Below the pieces are notes generated by a model. That model did no database searches, was not told the origin of the DNA, and worked only from the letters and a program-made list of their open reading frames with translations. Source: Halosimplex carlsbadense 2-9-1 (GTDB taxonomy: Archaea > Halobacteriota > Halobacteria > Halobacteriales > Haloarculaceae). From it: a stretch of 64,000 bases of DNA. The position numbers were made by a program, and so were the translations under genes. Below are positions 8,514 through 17,220 of the stretch, piece after piece. Position 1 is the first letter of the stretch, and the number at the start of each line of letters is the position of its first letter. The stretch is taken from positions 62,001 through 126,000 of the forward strand of contig NZ_AOIU01000013.1 of the NCBI RefSeq assembly GCF_000337455.1. Direction: 5' to 3'.

Positions 8514-9125
8514 ATGGAAGTCGTCAACGTCACCGCCGACGCCGAGACGTTCACGAGCAACGCCTACCTCGCGCTCGGCGAGTCGCCGACGCTGGTCGAC
8601 GCGGGGGCGATGCCCGGCGTCGTCGACGTGATCACCGAGTACACCGACGACCTCGACCGCGTCGTGCTCACCCACCAGCACGGCGACCACGTCTCCCAGC
8701 TCGACACCGTCTTAGACGCCTTCGACGCCCCGGTGTACGCCTACGCCGACCACCCGCGCCGGACCGACGAACTCGCCGACGGCGACACCGTGACCGTCGG
8801 CGACGAGACCTGCGACGTCGTCTACACGCCGGGCCACGCCGACGACCACGTCTCGCTGGTCTCCGACGCCTCGCTGTTCTCGGGCGACGTGGTCGTCCAC
8901 GACGACGGTGCCTTCGACGACGGGAGCTTCGGCCGCACCGACATGGCCGGCCAGTCCCGCGAGCGGCTCATCGACTCCATCGAGGACCTCCTCGAACGGA
9001 TGCCCGACGGCGTCGAGCACATGTACAGCGGCCACGGGAGCGTCTTCGAGGGCGACGTGCGTGCGGTCGTCGAGCGGTCGCTCGAACGCGCCGAGCGGCG
9101 CGAACCGAAGTACCCCGACGAGTGA
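8514..9125 (+). CDS. Metallo-beta-lactamase-fold hydrolase
   Basis: A 203-residue MBL-fold enzyme with the zinc-binding motif HQHGDH, followed by a His in TPGHADDH, the bridging Asp in FSGDVVV and the final His in YSGHGS. This set is that of glyoxalase II-like hydrolases, which hydrolyse thioesters or related bonds using two metal ions. The protein is cytoplasmic and short for the family. Its exact substrate is not evident. The start is the only ATG after the A/T-rich promoter patch and lacks a leader of any length, as is common in haloarchaea. Confidence 0.9.
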   Translation: MEVVNVTADAETFTSNAYLALGESPTLVDAGAMPGVVDVITEYTDDLDRVVLTHQHGDHVSQLDTVLDAFDAPVYAYADHPRRTDELADGDTVTVGDETCDVVYTPGHADDHVSLVSDASLFSGDVVVHDDGAFDDGSFGRTDMAGQSRERLIDSIEDLLERMPDGVEHMYSGHGSVFEGDVRAVVERSLERAERREPKYPDE

Positions 9126-9227
9126 CGGCGCGGCCGCTCGACGAGCAAGGGGCGAGGACGCGTTCCACCCGAAACGGTGGCGTCGCTGACGCGGCGGAGA
9201 ACAGAGAGCGAAAGAGAGAGATCCCGA

Positions 9228-9377
9228 TTACGCGTTGCGGCGCTCTTTGCTCTTGCGTCGGAGGTTCTTGTAGCCGCACTTGCGGCAGCTCTCGGCCTCG
9301 ACGGAGTTGCGGGCGTTGCAGCGCATGCAGATCTGCTTCTCGAGCTCGCGCCGTTCCGCGGGATCGAACTTGGGCAT
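9228..9377 (-). CDS. rpl40e: Ribosomal protein L40e
   Basis: A 49-residue basic protein starting [14 protein letters not shown] with a four-cysteine zinc ribbon (CMRC...CRKC) and a Lys/Arg-rich tail. This is the stand-alone archaeal L40e of the large ribosomal subunit, which in eukaryotes is fused to ubiquitin. The reading frame is complete from ATG to TAA. A TTTAAA box 24-29 bp before the ATG (9401-9406 on this strand) predicts a leaderless transcript. It converges with the MBL hydrolase gene. Confidence 0.95.
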   Translation of the reverse strand: MPKFDPAERRELEKQICMRCNARNSVEAESCRKCGYKNLRRKSKERRNA

Positions 9378-9400
9378 ACCGGCCTTTCCTCGCCACCGCG

Positions 9401-9406
9401 TTTAAA
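9401..9406 (-). promoter_or_regulatory. TATA box of rpl40e
   Basis: TTTAAA centred about 26 bp before the L40e ATG, the spacing of a leaderless archaeal promoter. Confidence 0.6.
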
Positions 9407-9506
9407 CGTTGCTTCTCCGGGCCGACCGTCGAGTATGGCGTTCGCGCCGGTGGCAATCGCCTGCCGGTTGAATCAGCGTTAACCGCCTCCCGCCCGAAGC
9501 AGCGGT

Positions 9507-10586
9507 ATGAGCGACCTGTACGAGCGGATAGCGGATCTCCCTCTCGCGGTCGAGGGGTTCGACCTGGACCGCCACGAGATGGACACCTCCGCCGGGTTCA
9601 CGCGCGTGACGACCGTCGTCGAACTGCACGGTCCCGACGGCGCGGTCGGCCGCGGCGAGGACGTAGCCTACGACACCGAGGACCACGACCGCCTGCGCGA
9701 CGCCCACGAAGGCGACGACCTCGACTGGGAGTTCGCCGGCGAGTACGCGTTCGACGAGTTCTCGGCGGCGCTGGACGACGCCGACCTGTTCCCGGAGCCG
9801 CCCGAGCGCGAGGTGTCGCGCCACTACCGCCGGTGGGCCGTCGAGAGCGCGGCGCTGGATCTCGCCCTGCGGCAGGCCGAGACGACCTTCGCCGACGCGC
9901 TCGACCGCAGTTACGACCCCGTCCGGTTCGTCGTCTCGACGCGGCTCGACACGGAGGGCGAGCCCTCGGCCGAGCGGATCCACGAGTGGCTCGACATCGA
10001 CCCCGAGATGGAGTTCAAGCTCGACCCGACCGACGCGTGGACGGCGGCGCTGATGGACGACCTGGCGGCGACCGACCGCGTGCGCATCCTCGACCTCAAG
10101 AGCTACTACGAGGGCACGGAGGTCGACACCGACGCCGACCCCGAGCGCTATCGGCAGGTCGCCGAGGCCTTCCCCGACGCCGTCCTCGAAGACACGAAGT
10201 TCACCGACGAGACCCGCGAGGTCCTCGACGGCGTCGCCGACCGGCTCTCCTGGGACTACCCGATCGTCGACGTGGCGAGCGTCGAGGACCTGCCGGTCGA
10301 GCCGGCGTGGCTCAACATCAAGCCCTCGCGGTTCGGCACCGTCTCGGACCTGCTCGACACGATCGAGTACTGCCTGGAACGAGATATCACGCTGTACGGC
10401 GGCGGCCAGTACGAACTCGGCGTCGGGCGCGAGCACCTCCACGCCGTCGCGTCGACGTTCTACTCCGAGGGACCGAACGACATCGCGCCCAGCGCCTACC
10501 ACAGCCCCGAACCGCACGCGGACGTGCCCGAGAGTCCGCTGGCCGTGCCCGAGGAGCCAGTCGGGCTGCGCTGGTCGCGGGAGTGA
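9507..10586 (+). CDS. Enolase-superfamily (mandelate racemase/muconate cycloisomerase-like) protein
   Basis: A 359-residue protein in which a divergent N-terminal capping domain (about 1-130) precedes a TIM barrel. Barrel strands carry metal-ligand-like acidic residues: VRILDLKSYY, VLEDTKFTDE and the C-terminal WLNIKPSRFG, where the Lys on a late strand recalls the superfamily's general base. These enzymes abstract a proton alpha to a carboxylate. The canonical KxK pair is not obvious, so the reaction cannot be assigned. Such proteins are common single genes in haloarchaea. No operon partner is close. Confidence 0.78.
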   Translation: MSDLYERIADLPLAVEGFDLDRHEMDTSAGFTRVTTVVELHGPDGAVGRGEDVAYDTEDHDRLRDAHEGDDLDWEFAGEYAFDEFSAALDDADLFPEPPEREVSRHYRRWAVESAALDLALRQAETTFADALDRSYDPVRFVVSTRLDTEGEPSAERIHEWLDIDPEMEFKLDPTDAWTAALMDDLAATDRVRILDLKSYYEGTEVDTDADPERYRQVAEAFPDAVLEDTKFTDETREVLDGVADRLSWDYPIVDVASVEDLPVEPAWLNIKPSRFGTVSDLLDTIEYCLERDITLYGGGQYELGVGREHLHAVASTFYSEGPNDIAPSAYHSPEPHADVPESPLAVPEEPVGLRWSRE

Positions 10587-10631
10587 GAACGGGAGGCCGC
10601 CGCGACGGTCGCGGGCGGTCCGCTCAGTTGG

Positions 10632-11699
10632 CTACTCCGAGATCCCTTCGACGCGGACGACTTCGGCCTCCACGTCTTCGGTGACGGCTCCCCAGCCACC
10701 GACCTCGATGTCGCCCTCGACCGTGTCGAGGACGATAGAGACCGTCCCGCCGAGTTCGTCGTAGGAGGGGTCGGTGACGGCGCCGTTGTCGGGGCCGAAC
10801 CGGATGTCGACCAGGTCGCCGCGGACTTCGACGGGGTCGCCGGTGTCGGTGTCCCGGCCGCGGACGGCCACGGCGACCGTAGCCCCGTCGCTCCAGCAGA
10901 CGGCGGCGTGGCGAACGAACTCCTCGATGCTGATGTAGGCCGTCTCGTCGGGCTCGGCGACGTGGAGGGGCTCGGCGGGGACCCATCCGCAGGTGAGAAA
11001 CGACCAGTGAAAGAGGAACGTCAGCAGGTCGTCGCCGACCTGGACGCCGTACTCTTCTTCGCCGTGGACGTTCGGCGAGAGGAAGCCCTGCCGGCGGTCG
11101 ACGACGGTGAGGAACGAGCCGGGCGAGTGGGAGTGGCGGACTTCGGTGATAGGGCTGTCGGCGAGGGTCTCGGCGGATACGTCCGTGTCAGCAACGGGGC
11201 CGTTGACGGAGGCGTGGACGACGACGCCACGCTCGGCGGCGGCCTCCAGGGCGGGGCGGAGGTCGGCGAACTGTGCGGCGCTCCCGCCGAACTCGACGGA
11301 CACCTCGGCGTCCTCGATGGCTGCGCGGGCGTTCTCGACGACCGTCCGCCGACGTTTGACGACGCTGACCCGGTGTTCGCTGGGGTCGGGGCGCTCCCAG
11401 CGGTCCTCGATCTCGTCGGCGGCGCTCGCCAGCAGCTCCCCCGTCGAGCGCAGTTCGTCGAGTACGTCGCCGGGTTCGTCGGCACGAGCGTGCAGGCGGT
11501 CCCGCTCGACGGTCTCGACGAACCCGCGGTCCTCCAGGGTCCGCACCACGTCGTACACCTGCGAGGTGGGCACGCCGGCCCGCTCGGCCACGTCGACGAC
11601 CGGCGCCGTCCCTTGGTCCAGCAGTCCGAGGTACACGGCCGCCTGGTACTCCGTCAGGCCCGCGCGCTCCAGCGCCTCGCGGAGTCGATCCGTCTCCAT
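10632..11699 (-). CDS. TrmB family transcriptional regulator
   Basis: A 355-residue regulator starting METDRLREALERAGLTEYQAAVY. Residues 5-75 are the TrmB winged helix (VPTSQVYDVVRTLEDRGFVE), then a short coiled coil, then a C-terminal ligand domain (about 110-355) with the phospholipase D-like half that binds sugars in TrmB proteins (QGFLSPNVHGEEEYGVQVGDD and following beta strands). TrmB proteins control sugar uptake and central carbon genes. It is divergent from the GH9 lipoprotein gene with a 207-bp spacer containing a small palindrome, so a local target is plausible. Two further codons upstream begin at a GTG. Confidence 0.9.
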   Translation of the reverse strand: METDRLREALERAGLTEYQAAVYLGLLDQGTAPVVDVAERAGVPTSQVYDVVRTLEDRGFVETVERDRLHARADEPGDVLDELRSTGELLASAADEIEDRWERPDPSEHRVSVVKRRRTVVENARAAIEDAEVSVEFGGSAAQFADLRPALEAAAERGVVVHASVNGPVADTDVSAETLADSPITEVRHSHSPGSFLTVVDRRQGFLSPNVHGEEEYGVQVGDDLLTFLFHWSFLTCGWVPAEPLHVAEPDETAYISIEEFVRHAAVCWSDGATVAVAVRGRDTDTGDPVEVRGDLVDIRFGPDNGAVTDPSYDELGGTVSIVLDTVEGDIEVGGWGAVTEDVEAEVVRVEGISE

Positions 11700-11834
11700 G
11701 CCCACCCGTGCTTCCCGCCGGAGTAAAGCGTTGCCCTGGCCGTCCAGGCGCGTCCCCCTACGGTCCCGGAACGAGCGGGGTCGCTTCTCACTCCCTGGTG
11801 CGCCCGTCCGGACCCGTCGGACCCTCGCTACACA

Positions 11835-11846
11835 ACAACTCGTTGT
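11835..11846. promoter_or_regulatory. Candidate operator palindrome between trmB-like and GH9 genes
   Basis: ACAAC-TC-GTTGT lies about 25 bp before the GH9 TATA-like box and in the shared divergent region. It is not the published haloarchaeal TrmB half-site spacing, so the binder is unknown. Confidence 0.35.
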
Positions 11847-11870
11847 AAATTTCTCACCGATCCTGTGGGC

Positions 11871-11880
11871 AAATTATTAG
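11871..11880 (+). promoter_or_regulatory. TATA-like box of the GH9 gene
   Basis: AAATTATTAG, the only strong A/T run in the spacer, lies about 31 bp upstream of the GH9 ATG. Confidence 0.5.
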
Positions 11881-11906
11881 TCGGTCCTCCGGAAACAGCC
11901 CTCGTC

Positions 11907-13829
11907 ATGGCAGACGACGGCGAACGGTGGGCGTCGCGGCGGGCACTGCTCGCCGCAGGCGTGTCGGGTGCGGCCGCGCTCGCGGGCTGTCCCGGCGAGA
12001 GCGGGTCGACGGCGACGCCGAGCGGCGCCGACAGTGGCGCGGAGGGCGCCGACGCGTCGACCGGGTCCGGACGCGGCGACAGAGGGGGTACCGGCGCGAC
12101 GACCGACGCCGCGGAGACGGACGCGTCCGGGACCGATACTGACCCCACGGAGCCGGGGGAGGCCGTTCTCGTCGATCAGGTCGGCTACCGCCCCGACGAC
12201 CCGAAGACGGCCGTCGTGCGGGCCGACGCGTCGACGTTCGCGGTCACTGACGCCGAGAGCGGCGAGACGGTGGCCAGCGGCGACCTTGCCGGGCCGACTG
12301 ACGACGATGCCTCGGGCGACACGGTGCGCCACGCGGCGTTCGACGACGTTCGCGATCCGGGGACCTACCGGGTGACGGCCGGCGACGGCGCCGCCGCGTC
12401 CCACGAGTTCGATATCGGCGAGGGTGTCTACGGGCGGACGCTGGCGGAGATCTGTCGCCGGTACACGCTCCGCCGGGCGAACACCCGGATCGACGACCCG
12501 GTGACCGACCTGGCGTACGAGCCGGGCCACCCCCAGGACCGAGAGGCCCGCATGTACTTCGGCGACTCGTTCCACGACGAGGGCGAGCGGATCGACGCCC
12601 GCGGCGGCTGGTACGACGCCGGCGACTACGGAAAGTACGTGACGCCGGGAGCAGTCACGGTCGCACAGTTGCTGCTGGCCTACGAACGGAATCCCGACAG
12701 CTTCGACTCGGGGCAGCTCGCGCTCCCCGACGGCGTCTCGACGGCCGAGCGCGAGGCCGGGCTGCCGGACCTGCTCGCGGAGGCGAAGTTCGAGCTCGAA
12801 TGGCTCGAACGGATGCAGCGGCCGGACGGCGCGGCCTATCACAAGGTCGCCGGCGGGAGCTGGCCGTCGATGGACACCCGACCGAGCGAGGACACCCAGC
12901 CCCGGTACGTGTTCGGGCTCTCGACGTACGGGACGGGGATGGTCGCCGCCGTGTCGGCGATGGCCGCCCGCGTCTACCGCGAGTTCGACGCCGACTTCGC
13001 CGACCGGATGCTCGCCAACGCCCGCGACGCCTTCTCGTACCTCGAATCCAACCCCGACCCGGTCTTCCGCCGGGACGACGGTCAGAACGACGGCTCCGGC
13101 GGCTACGCCAAGGAAACCGACCGGACCGAGCGGTTCTGGGCCGCGGCAGAGCTGCTGAAGACGACCGGCGAGTCCCGGTTCGCCGACTACCTGGAAGACG
13201 AACTCGCCGCGCAGTTCGAGGCGACGCCGCCGGCGGTCTCGTGGGCGAACACCCTCCTGCTGGGCCATTGGGCGTACTACACCGCCGACGCGGCCGACCC
13301 CGAGCGGCGGTCGGCGGTCGGCGACCGGCTCGTCGCCGACGCCGACCGGCTGGTCGAGCGCGTCCGCTCTGAGGGGTACCGCGTCGCGCTGTCGACCGAC
13401 CAGTACTACTGGGCGTCGGCGAAACTCGCCGTCGCGCAGGGGGTCAAGCTCCTGCTGGCCGACGAGGTCGAAGCCAGGGAGGCGTACGTCGACGCCGCGC
13501 TCGACCAGGTTCACTACGTCCTCGGCCGGACGCCGACCGCCCGCTCGTACGTCACCGGCTCGGGCGAGCGCGCCCCGCAGAACCCCCACAGCCGGACGGT
13601 CGAGAGCACCGGAGTCAACGTCCCCGGAAATCTCGTCGGCGGCCCCAACGCCGACGGCGGTGACCCGGCACTCGACGAGTTGATCGCGACCGAGGACCCG
13701 CCGCCGGCCAAGTGCTACCTCGACGAGACGGCGTCGTACGCCTCGAACGAGCCCGCCATCGACTACGCCGCGCCGCTGGTCGTCGCGCTGGCACAGTTCA
13801 CACCGGCGTCGGCCGTCGGCGTCCAGTAG
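11907..13829 (+). CDS. Tat-exported lipoprotein, glycoside hydrolase family 9 (cellulase-like)
   Basis: A 640-residue secreted enzyme. The N-terminus has a twin-arginine motif (ASRRALLAAG), a short hydrophobic stretch and a lipobox ending LAGC, predicting Tat export and lipid anchoring at the outer face of the membrane. A Ser/Thr/Asp/Gly linker (about 30-85) leads to an Ig-like CelD_N domain (VDQVGYRPDDPKTAVV) and then the GH9 (alpha/alpha)6 barrel. Catalytic residues are visible: the Asp base in GGWYDAGDYGKYV, the substrate His in NPHSR and the Glu acid in YASNEPAIDYAAPL. The family cleaves beta-1,4-glucans or mixed-linkage glucans. The divergent TrmB-type regulator and a pectinesterase elsewhere in the window fit use of plant polysaccharide. 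Confidence 0.93.
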   Translation: MADDGERWASRRALLAAGVSGAAALAGCPGESGSTATPSGADSGAEGADASTGSGRGDRGGTGATTDAAETDASGTDTDPTEPGEAVLVDQVGYRPDDPKTAVVRADASTFAVTDAESGETVASGDLAGPTDDDASGDTVRHAAFDDVRDPGTYRVTAGDGAAASHEFDIGEGVYGRTLAEICRRYTLRRANTRIDDPVTDLAYEPGHPQDREARMYFGDSFHDEGERIDARGGWYDAGDYGKYVTPGAVTVAQLLLAYERNPDSFDSGQLALPDGVSTAEREAGLPDLLAEAKFELEWLERMQRPDGAAYHKVAGGSWPSMDTRPSEDTQPRYVFGLSTYGTGMVAAVSAMAARVYREFDADFADRMLANARDAFSYLESNPDPVFRRDDGQNDGSGGYAKETDRTERFWAAAELLKTTGESRFADYLEDELAAQFEATPPAVSWANTLLLGHWAYYTADAADPERRSAVGDRLVADADRLVERVRSEGYRVALSTDQYYWASAKLAVAQGVKLLLADEVEAREAYVDAALDQVHYVLGRTPTARSYVTGSGERAPQNPHSRTVESTGVNVPGNLVGGPNADGGDPALDELIATEDPPPAKCYLDETASYASNEPAIDYAAPLVVALAQFTPASAVGVQ

Positions 13830-13900
13830 CGCCGTCGGGACCGGCGCTCGCGCCGGTGTAATTCCTCACGAAACGTTCCCGAATTCACTATTCGACAGTG

Positions 13901-13910
13901 AAAAGTATTA
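13901..13910 (+). promoter_or_regulatory. TATA-like box upstream of the leader micro-ORF
   Basis: AAAAGTATTA lies about 31 bp before the ATG at 13937 and about 100 bp before the DUF4870-like gene, predicting a transcript that begins just before the micro-ORF. Confidence 0.5.
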
Positions 13911-13936
13911 CGTGTAGTGCATTCGCCCGTGCTGAC

Positions 13937-14008
13937 ATGGTTGGGAACCACCGACCGAGGGAGAGGGGGAATCGACGGGGGCTGCACACCGCTGCGGGGG
14001 AACGATGA
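13937..14008 (+). CDS. Leader micro-ORF (23 codons) overlapping the next start
   Basis: ATG at 13937 opens a frame of 23 residues, rich in Arg and Gly, that ends at TGA 14006-14008. That stop overlaps the ATG of the downstream membrane-protein gene (ATGA). Its ATG is the first one after the predicted transcription start. It may encode a coupling or attenuating leader peptide; it could also be chance. Confidence 0.35.
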   Translation: MVGNHRPRERGNRRGLHTAAGER

Positions 14009-14601
14009 CGGACGACGGGTCCGCCGGATCGAGCGACTCCGACGGTAACGGGCGAGTCGACGGATCGAGCGACGGCCAGTCCGTCGACGGGGAGGCGATC
14101 GAGGGACGGTCCACGAGCGGGCAGTCGACCGGTAGCCGGTCCGCGGGGGGTCAGAGCGATGGGCAAGCCAGCGGACAGAGCGGCGGACGGTCCACCGGGC
14201 GGGCCGGGAACACCCAGCCGAGCGGCGAGATGACCGGTCCCGCGGCGGGCGGGACGGACCTGGAGCCGAACGTCGCGGCGGCCATCGCGTACCTGTTCGC
14301 GCCGCTGACGGGCATCGTCATGCTGCTGGTCGAGGGCGACGACGACTTCGTTCGCTTCCACTCGATCCAGAGCATCGGCTTCGGCGCGGTCGTCATCGGC
14401 GTCTGGGTCGCCGTCGGCGTCGTGATGGGGATACTCACGGTGATACCGGTGGTCGGCGACATCTTCGCGTTCCTGGTGTTGCCGCTGAACGCCGTCGTCG
14501 GGCTCGGCGCGTTCGCCGTCTGGCTGTTGCTGATCCTCAAGGCCTACCAGGGCGAACGCTACGGCCTGCCCGTCCTCGGCCCGATCGCCGCGTCGAATTG
14601 A
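14005..14601 (+). CDS. DUF4870-like membrane protein with long hydrophilic N-terminus
   Basis: A 198-residue protein. Residues 1-85 are a low-complexity Ser/Gly/Asp/Gln/Arg stretch (GQSDGQASGQSGG type). Residues about 90-190 form the DUF4870/Tic20-like domain with three or four membrane helices (AAAIAYLFAPLTGIVMLL; VVIGVWVAVGVVMGILTVIP; AFLVLPLNAVVGLGAFAVWLLLIL), with FVRFHSIQS between the first two, a hallmark of this family, and AYQGERYGLPVLG near the end. Function is unknown; the family is widespread. The start codon overlaps the stop of the leader micro-ORF. Confidence 0.85.
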   Translation: MTDDGSAGSSDSDGNGRVDGSSDGQSVDGEAIEGRSTSGQSTGSRSAGGQSDGQASGQSGGRSTGRAGNTQPSGEMTGPAAGGTDLEPNVAAAIAYLFAPLTGIVMLLVEGDDDFVRFHSIQSIGFGAVVIGVWVAVGVVMGILTVIPVVGDIFAFLVLPLNAVVGLGAFAVWLLLILKAYQGERYGLPVLGPIAASN

Positions 14602-14679
14602 GCCGGCTACCGGGGCGTCCGGATTCCCGATACCGAACCGCCGAGCGACGGCGCGGCCGGACTGGCGGCCCGACGCGCC

Positions 14680-15198
14680 CTACGCCTCGCCCTCGTCGGC
14701 GAGGTAATCGTCCTGCACGGCGAGGACCTCCGTCGAGTCGAGGCAGTCGGCGTACCGACCCAGCGGTTCCTCGTTGAGTTCGAGGAAGGTGTGGCCCCAC
14801 GAGAACCGGTCGAGGATCTCCTCGGCCTGCTCGCGCTCGCCGAGGATGCAGAGCGCGCCGGCGAACGCCTCGACGGTGTTCAGCTGGAAGGCCGTCCCGT
14901 AGTTGACGGGGTTGCCGGCGACGAGAAAGGGCAGCGAGCGGTGGACTCCCTCCAGGTCGAACGCCTCGCGCTCGGCGGTCTCCCACGAGCAGTCGAGCGC
15001 GACGAGACGGTCGCGGCGGCTCCCGGTGCCCTCGCGGTCGGCGGGCGAGAGCGCGCGGTCGGCGAAGGGATTGAGGACGATCCCCGGCGGCGTCGACCGC
15101 GTCGAGCGGTGTAACTCGGCGTCGTCGAACTTCGCGAGCCGCCGGGCCGAGCACTTCTCGGGGTCGTCGTCGCCCTCGTAGCGGACGTGTAGCTCCAC
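14680..15198 (-). CDS. tsr3: Tsr3 family rRNA aminocarboxypropyltransferase
   Basis: A protein of about 172 residues read from a GTG start ([24 protein letters not shown]). It has the N-terminal RLI-like half (KCSARRL) and [19 protein letters not shown], then [15 protein letters not shown] and [11 protein letters not shown], all diagnostic of the Tsr3/DUF367 SPOUT-like fold. Tsr3 transfers the aminocarboxypropyl group of S-adenosylmethionine to a hypermodified uridine in the small-subunit rRNA decoding region; archaeal homologues act on the corresponding 16S position. Size matches archaeal members. No ATG is available near the conserved N-terminus, hence the GTG choice. Confidence 0.92.
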   Translation of the reverse strand: MELHVRYEGDDDPEKCSARRLAKFDDAELHRSTRSTPPGIVLNPFADRALSPADREGTGSRRDRLVALDCSWETAEREAFDLEGVHRSLPFLVAGNPVNYGTAFQLNTVEAFAGALCILGEREQAEEILDRFSWGHTFLELNEEPLGRYADCLDSTEVLAVQDDYLADEGEA

Positions 15199-15297
15199 GA
15201 CCGAGGGTACTCCCCGCGGTGACAAAAGCCGCTCGGAGCGGATCCGTCCCGAACGGGAGCCGATCCGGCGTATACAGCGCGTGAAAACGCTGGGAAG

Positions 15298-15307
15298 GTC
15301 TAAATAC
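15298..15307 (+). promoter_or_regulatory. TATA box of the peroxiredoxin gene
   Basis: GTCTAAATAC lies about 27 bp before the ATG at 15330, indicating a leaderless transcript. Confidence 0.6.
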
Positions 15308-15329
15308 GATAGCTCGGTTGTATGTAGCA

Positions 15330-16790
15330 ATGCTTTCGGAGGGTGCGGCGGCGCCAGCGGTCGACCTGCCGGCATACGTCGACGGCGAGCGCCGGCGCGT
15401 GGACCTCGACGACTATCTGGGGGAGGGAATCGTCGTCCTCGCGTTCTATCCAGCGGATTTCAACCCGGCCTGCACGATGCAGGAGTCGGACCTGGGCGAC
15501 CTGGACCTGTTCACGATGCAGAAGGACGTGTCCGTCTTCGGGGTCTCCCCGGACAGCACCTACAGCCACGAGGCGTTCGCCGAGCGCTACGGGCTACACG
15601 TCCCGCTGTTGAGCGACCGCGGGGGCGAAGCCGCCGAGGCCTACGGCGTGACGACCGAGAACGAGGTGGGCGAACGGCTCGTCCGACGGTCGGTCTTCGT
15701 CGTCGACCACCGCGGCACCGTCCAGTACGCCCGGGCGGCCGCGGACCTCGAAACGCCGCTCGACGTGGCGCCGGTCAAGGCGGCCGTCGGCGATATCGGC
15801 GGCGACGACACCGCGCTGGAGCGCTATCGCGTCGGCCACGACCACTACGCCGAGGGACGCGAGGCGTTCCGGACGGCGATGGCCGACTACGAGGACCGCG
15901 AGTGGATGGACGCCCGGAGCGGGTTCGACGACGCCGAACCCGCCTTCTCCGCCGCCGCCGACCACTTCGACACGGCCGTGCGCTTCGCCGAGACGGCGGA
16001 GTTCGAGGCGGTCGTCGACCGGACCGAGGAGAAGGCCGACACGCTCGCCCACGCGGCCAGCTGGCTGGCCGACTCCGCCGACGCGCTCGCCAGCGGTCGC
16101 GGCAAGCAGGGCGCGCAGTACCGGGAGGACGCCCAGCGCCTGCTCGACGCCGCCACGGACCTCTCGGAGCCGCCCGAGTCCGACGCCTTCCGACTGACCG
16201 CCGACGGCGTCGAACTCGGCGACTCGGTCGTCGTCGACCCCGACGAGGAGGAGGGCTACGACTGGCGAGCCGACGACGAAGACTGCGTCGACGCCGGACT
16301 GGCCGTCGACGACGCCGACCTGGACGCCGCCGTCGCCGGCGACGGTGACGACTACGAACCGACGGACGAACCCGACACCGTCGAGGGCGACCTGGAGATG
16401 GACCTCGACGCCGTCGATGCGGCCGCCGACGGGGACGGCGAGAGTGCCGAGCGCTCAAACGTCGAGGGCGACACCGTCGAGGGCGACCTGGAGATGGACC
16501 TCGACGCGGTGGACGAGGCCGACGAGACCGCGAGGGAGGAGTCGGCCGACGGATCCGACGCGGCGACTCCGAGCCGCGAGGGGTCGAGTGACGGTCCCGA
16601 TACCGAGGCCGAAGCCGAACCGGGTGACGGGCGAGCCGCCGAGGGCGAACGGGCCGGCGGCGACTCGACGGACGCGGACGACGGCGACGAGGCGGGCGTC
16701 GAGGAGCTCGACCTTGCGGACCCGACCGAGGGCGACGACGAGGACGACGAGGACGACGAGCGGGCGAACTGGGACATCCCCGGCCGCTGA
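15330..16790 (+). CDS. Peroxiredoxin-like protein with long acidic C-terminal extension
   Basis: A 486-residue protein. Residues 1-150 are an AhpC/Bcp-type thioredoxin fold with peroxidatic Cys48 in PADFNPACT; the normally invariant Thr/Ser three residues before Cys is Asn45. Residues about 160-280 are helical ([25 protein letters not shown]) and resemble a TPR/DUF357-like helical bundle. The tail (about 290-486) is intensely acidic and contains a duplicated [15 protein letters not shown] segment. It may be a scaffold or chaperone-like protein rather than a simple peroxidase. No signal peptide or membrane segment is seen. Redoxin assignment is secure; function is not. Confidence 0.85.
   Translation: MLSEGAAAPAVDLPAYVDGERRRVDLDDYLGEGIVVLAFYPADFNPACTMQESDLGDLDLFTMQKDVSVFGVSPDSTYSHEAFAERYGLHVPLLSDRGGEAAEAYGVTTENEVGERLVRRSVFVVDHRGTVQYARAAADLETPLDVAPVKAAVGDIGGDDTALERYRVGHDHYAEGREAFRTAMADYEDREWMDARSGFDDAEPAFSAAADHFDTAVRFAETAEFEAVVDRTEEKADTLAHAASWLADSADALASGRGKQGAQYREDAQRLLDAATDLSEPPESDAFRLTADGVELGDSVVVDPDEEEGYDWRADDEDCVDAGLAVDDADLDAAVAGDGDDYEPTDEPDTVEGDLEMDLDAVDAAADGDGESAERSNVEGDTVEGDLEMDLDAVDEADETAREESADGSDAATPSREGSSDGPDTEAEAEPGDGRAAEGERAGGDSTDADDGDEAGVEELDLADPTEGDDEDDEDDERANWDIPGR
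16371..16510 (+). repeat. 96-bp-spaced direct repeat in the peroxiredoxin tail
   Basis: About 40 bp encoding [13 protein letters not shown] occurs at 16374 and again at 16470 with almost no base differences, in frame. The near identity suggests recent duplication. Confidence 0.7.
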
Positions 16791-16838
16791 CCCAGTACCG
16801 ACCGCCGTCCTCTTGTCGCGGCCACGCCAAGCCGGGGT

Positions 16839-17207
16839 ATGACCGACGGCGCCGAGCGAGCGCGGGGGTACTATCGGGCGCTCGACGAGGGCGACTACGA
16901 CGCGCTCGCGGCCCTGCTGGCCGAGGAGTTCGTCCACGAGCGGCCGGATCGCACCCTGGAGGGGCGCGAGCGCTTCGTGACGTTCATGCGCGAGGAGCGA
17001 CCGCAGACCGACACCGGCCACCGCGTCGATTCGGTGTTCGGGGGGCGCGCTGATGCGGGAGTACAAGAGGGTGGCGACGAGGCCGGTGAGGGCGTCGCCG
17101 TCCAGGGGCGACTGCTCGCCGCCGACGGATCGGTGATCACCGGCTTCGTCGACGTGTTCTCGGTGTCAGCGGCGGGGATCGACCGGATCGAGACGTACAC
17201 GGACTGA
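16839..17207 (+). CDS. NTF2-like/SnoaL-like family protein
   Basis: A 122-residue protein with the SnoaL/NTF2 cone-fold pattern: N-terminal helices (ARGYYRALDEGDYDALAALLAEEFVHERPDRTLEGRERFVTF split over two helices), then beta strands ending in GFVDVFSVSAAGIDRIETYTD. Family members are small cyclases, isomerases, dehydratases or non-enzymatic binding proteins. No catalytic dyad can be identified with certainty. It lies 48 bp after the peroxiredoxin gene in the same direction and converges on serS. Confidence 0.85.
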   Translation: MTDGAERARGYYRALDEGDYDALAALLAEEFVHERPDRTLEGRERFVTFMREERPQTDTGHRVDSVFGGRADAGVQEGGDEAGEGVAVQGRLLAADGSVITGFVDVFSVSAAGIDRIETYTD

Positions 17208-17220
17208 CACCGCCGCGCTC

